Assembly (NCBI GenBank): GCA_900128585.1
Contig: LT642273.1
Span: 1-17,265, forward strand
Reading direction: 5' to 3'
Length of the DNA stretch: 17,265 bases
Origin: Stramenopiles sp. TOSAG23-3
Lineage: Eukaryota; Sar
Part shown: positions 17,264 to 17,265 of the stretch, in pieces
Layout: every line of letters begins with the position of its first letter
Numbering within the stretch: position 1 is the stretch's first letter
Position numbers and translations under genes: made by a program
The notes under the pieces: generated by a model
Seen by the model: only the letters and a program-made list of their open reading frames with translations
Database searches by the model: none
Told to the model about the DNA's origin: nothing

Positions 17264-17265
17264 AA
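17182..17265 (+). repeat. GGAA/GAAA microsatellite, cut by the window end
   Basis: Four GGAA units (17182-17197) run directly into 17 perfect GAAA units (17198-17265) that reach the last base. This is a pure purine tract on the + strand. Its true length lies outside the window. Confidence 0.95.

Noticed and set aside
1-17265. tRNA, rRNA, CRISPR array, transposon ends or viral genes
   Set aside because: I saw no cloverleaf, rRNA core, regularly spaced repeat array, transposase or long terminal repeat on either strand.

Overview
The window is nuclear DNA of a single-celled eukaryote. It carries five protein genes whose products have eukaryotic architectures: a TRP-type channel, an EF-hand/coiled-coil protein, a seven-PDZ scaffold, a MAPEG enzyme and a protein studded with RFxV motifs. 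Genes are long and nearly intron-free. Spacers are AT-rich, full of TAA, CTT and GAA runs, and contain AATAAA-type signals. The style of the PDZ domains and the ankyrin-TRP protein suggests a stramenopile or another SAR-group protist, but I cannot name the organism and this is only an inference. Nothing points to a prokaryote, virus, organelle, transposon or CRISPR array.

Layout. Positions 1-332 are an AT-rich leader. 333-3032 (+) is a channel with a ubiquitin-like domain, ankyrin repeats and a TRP pore. It converges, across 264 bp, with an EF-hand/coiled-coil gene at 3297-6092 (-). That gene probably starts in an 18-nt microexon followed by a 45-nt intron, because its long reading frame has no ATG near its start. 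A divergent spacer of about 0.9 kb leads to the largest gene, 7004-13354 (+), a 2116-residue PDZ and armadillo-like scaffold. Across 241 bp this converges with a small MAPEG-family gene at 13596-14090 (-) that keeps the glutathione-binding signature of leukotriene C4 synthase-type enzymes. A second divergent spacer, 14091-14791, separates it from 14792-16768 (+), a low-complexity protein with six RFx[V/I] motifs and a C-terminal coiled coil. The window ends inside a GGAA/GAAA microsatellite. Several long reading frames begin at TTG codons; I moved these starts to ATG (333, 7004, 14792) or to the spliced ATG (6092).

How the genes may work together. Neighbouring eukaryotic genes need not share a pathway. 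Still, four of the five products are of signalling or scaffold type: a cation channel, a calcium sensor, a multi-PDZ organiser and a likely docking platform for OSR1/SPAK-type kinases. The fifth resembles membrane enzymes that act on lipid-derived or electrophilic substrates. The strongest leads are the RFxV array, the seven-PDZ/armadillo scaffold and the hidden microexon. Strands alternate strictly along the window (+ - + - +).
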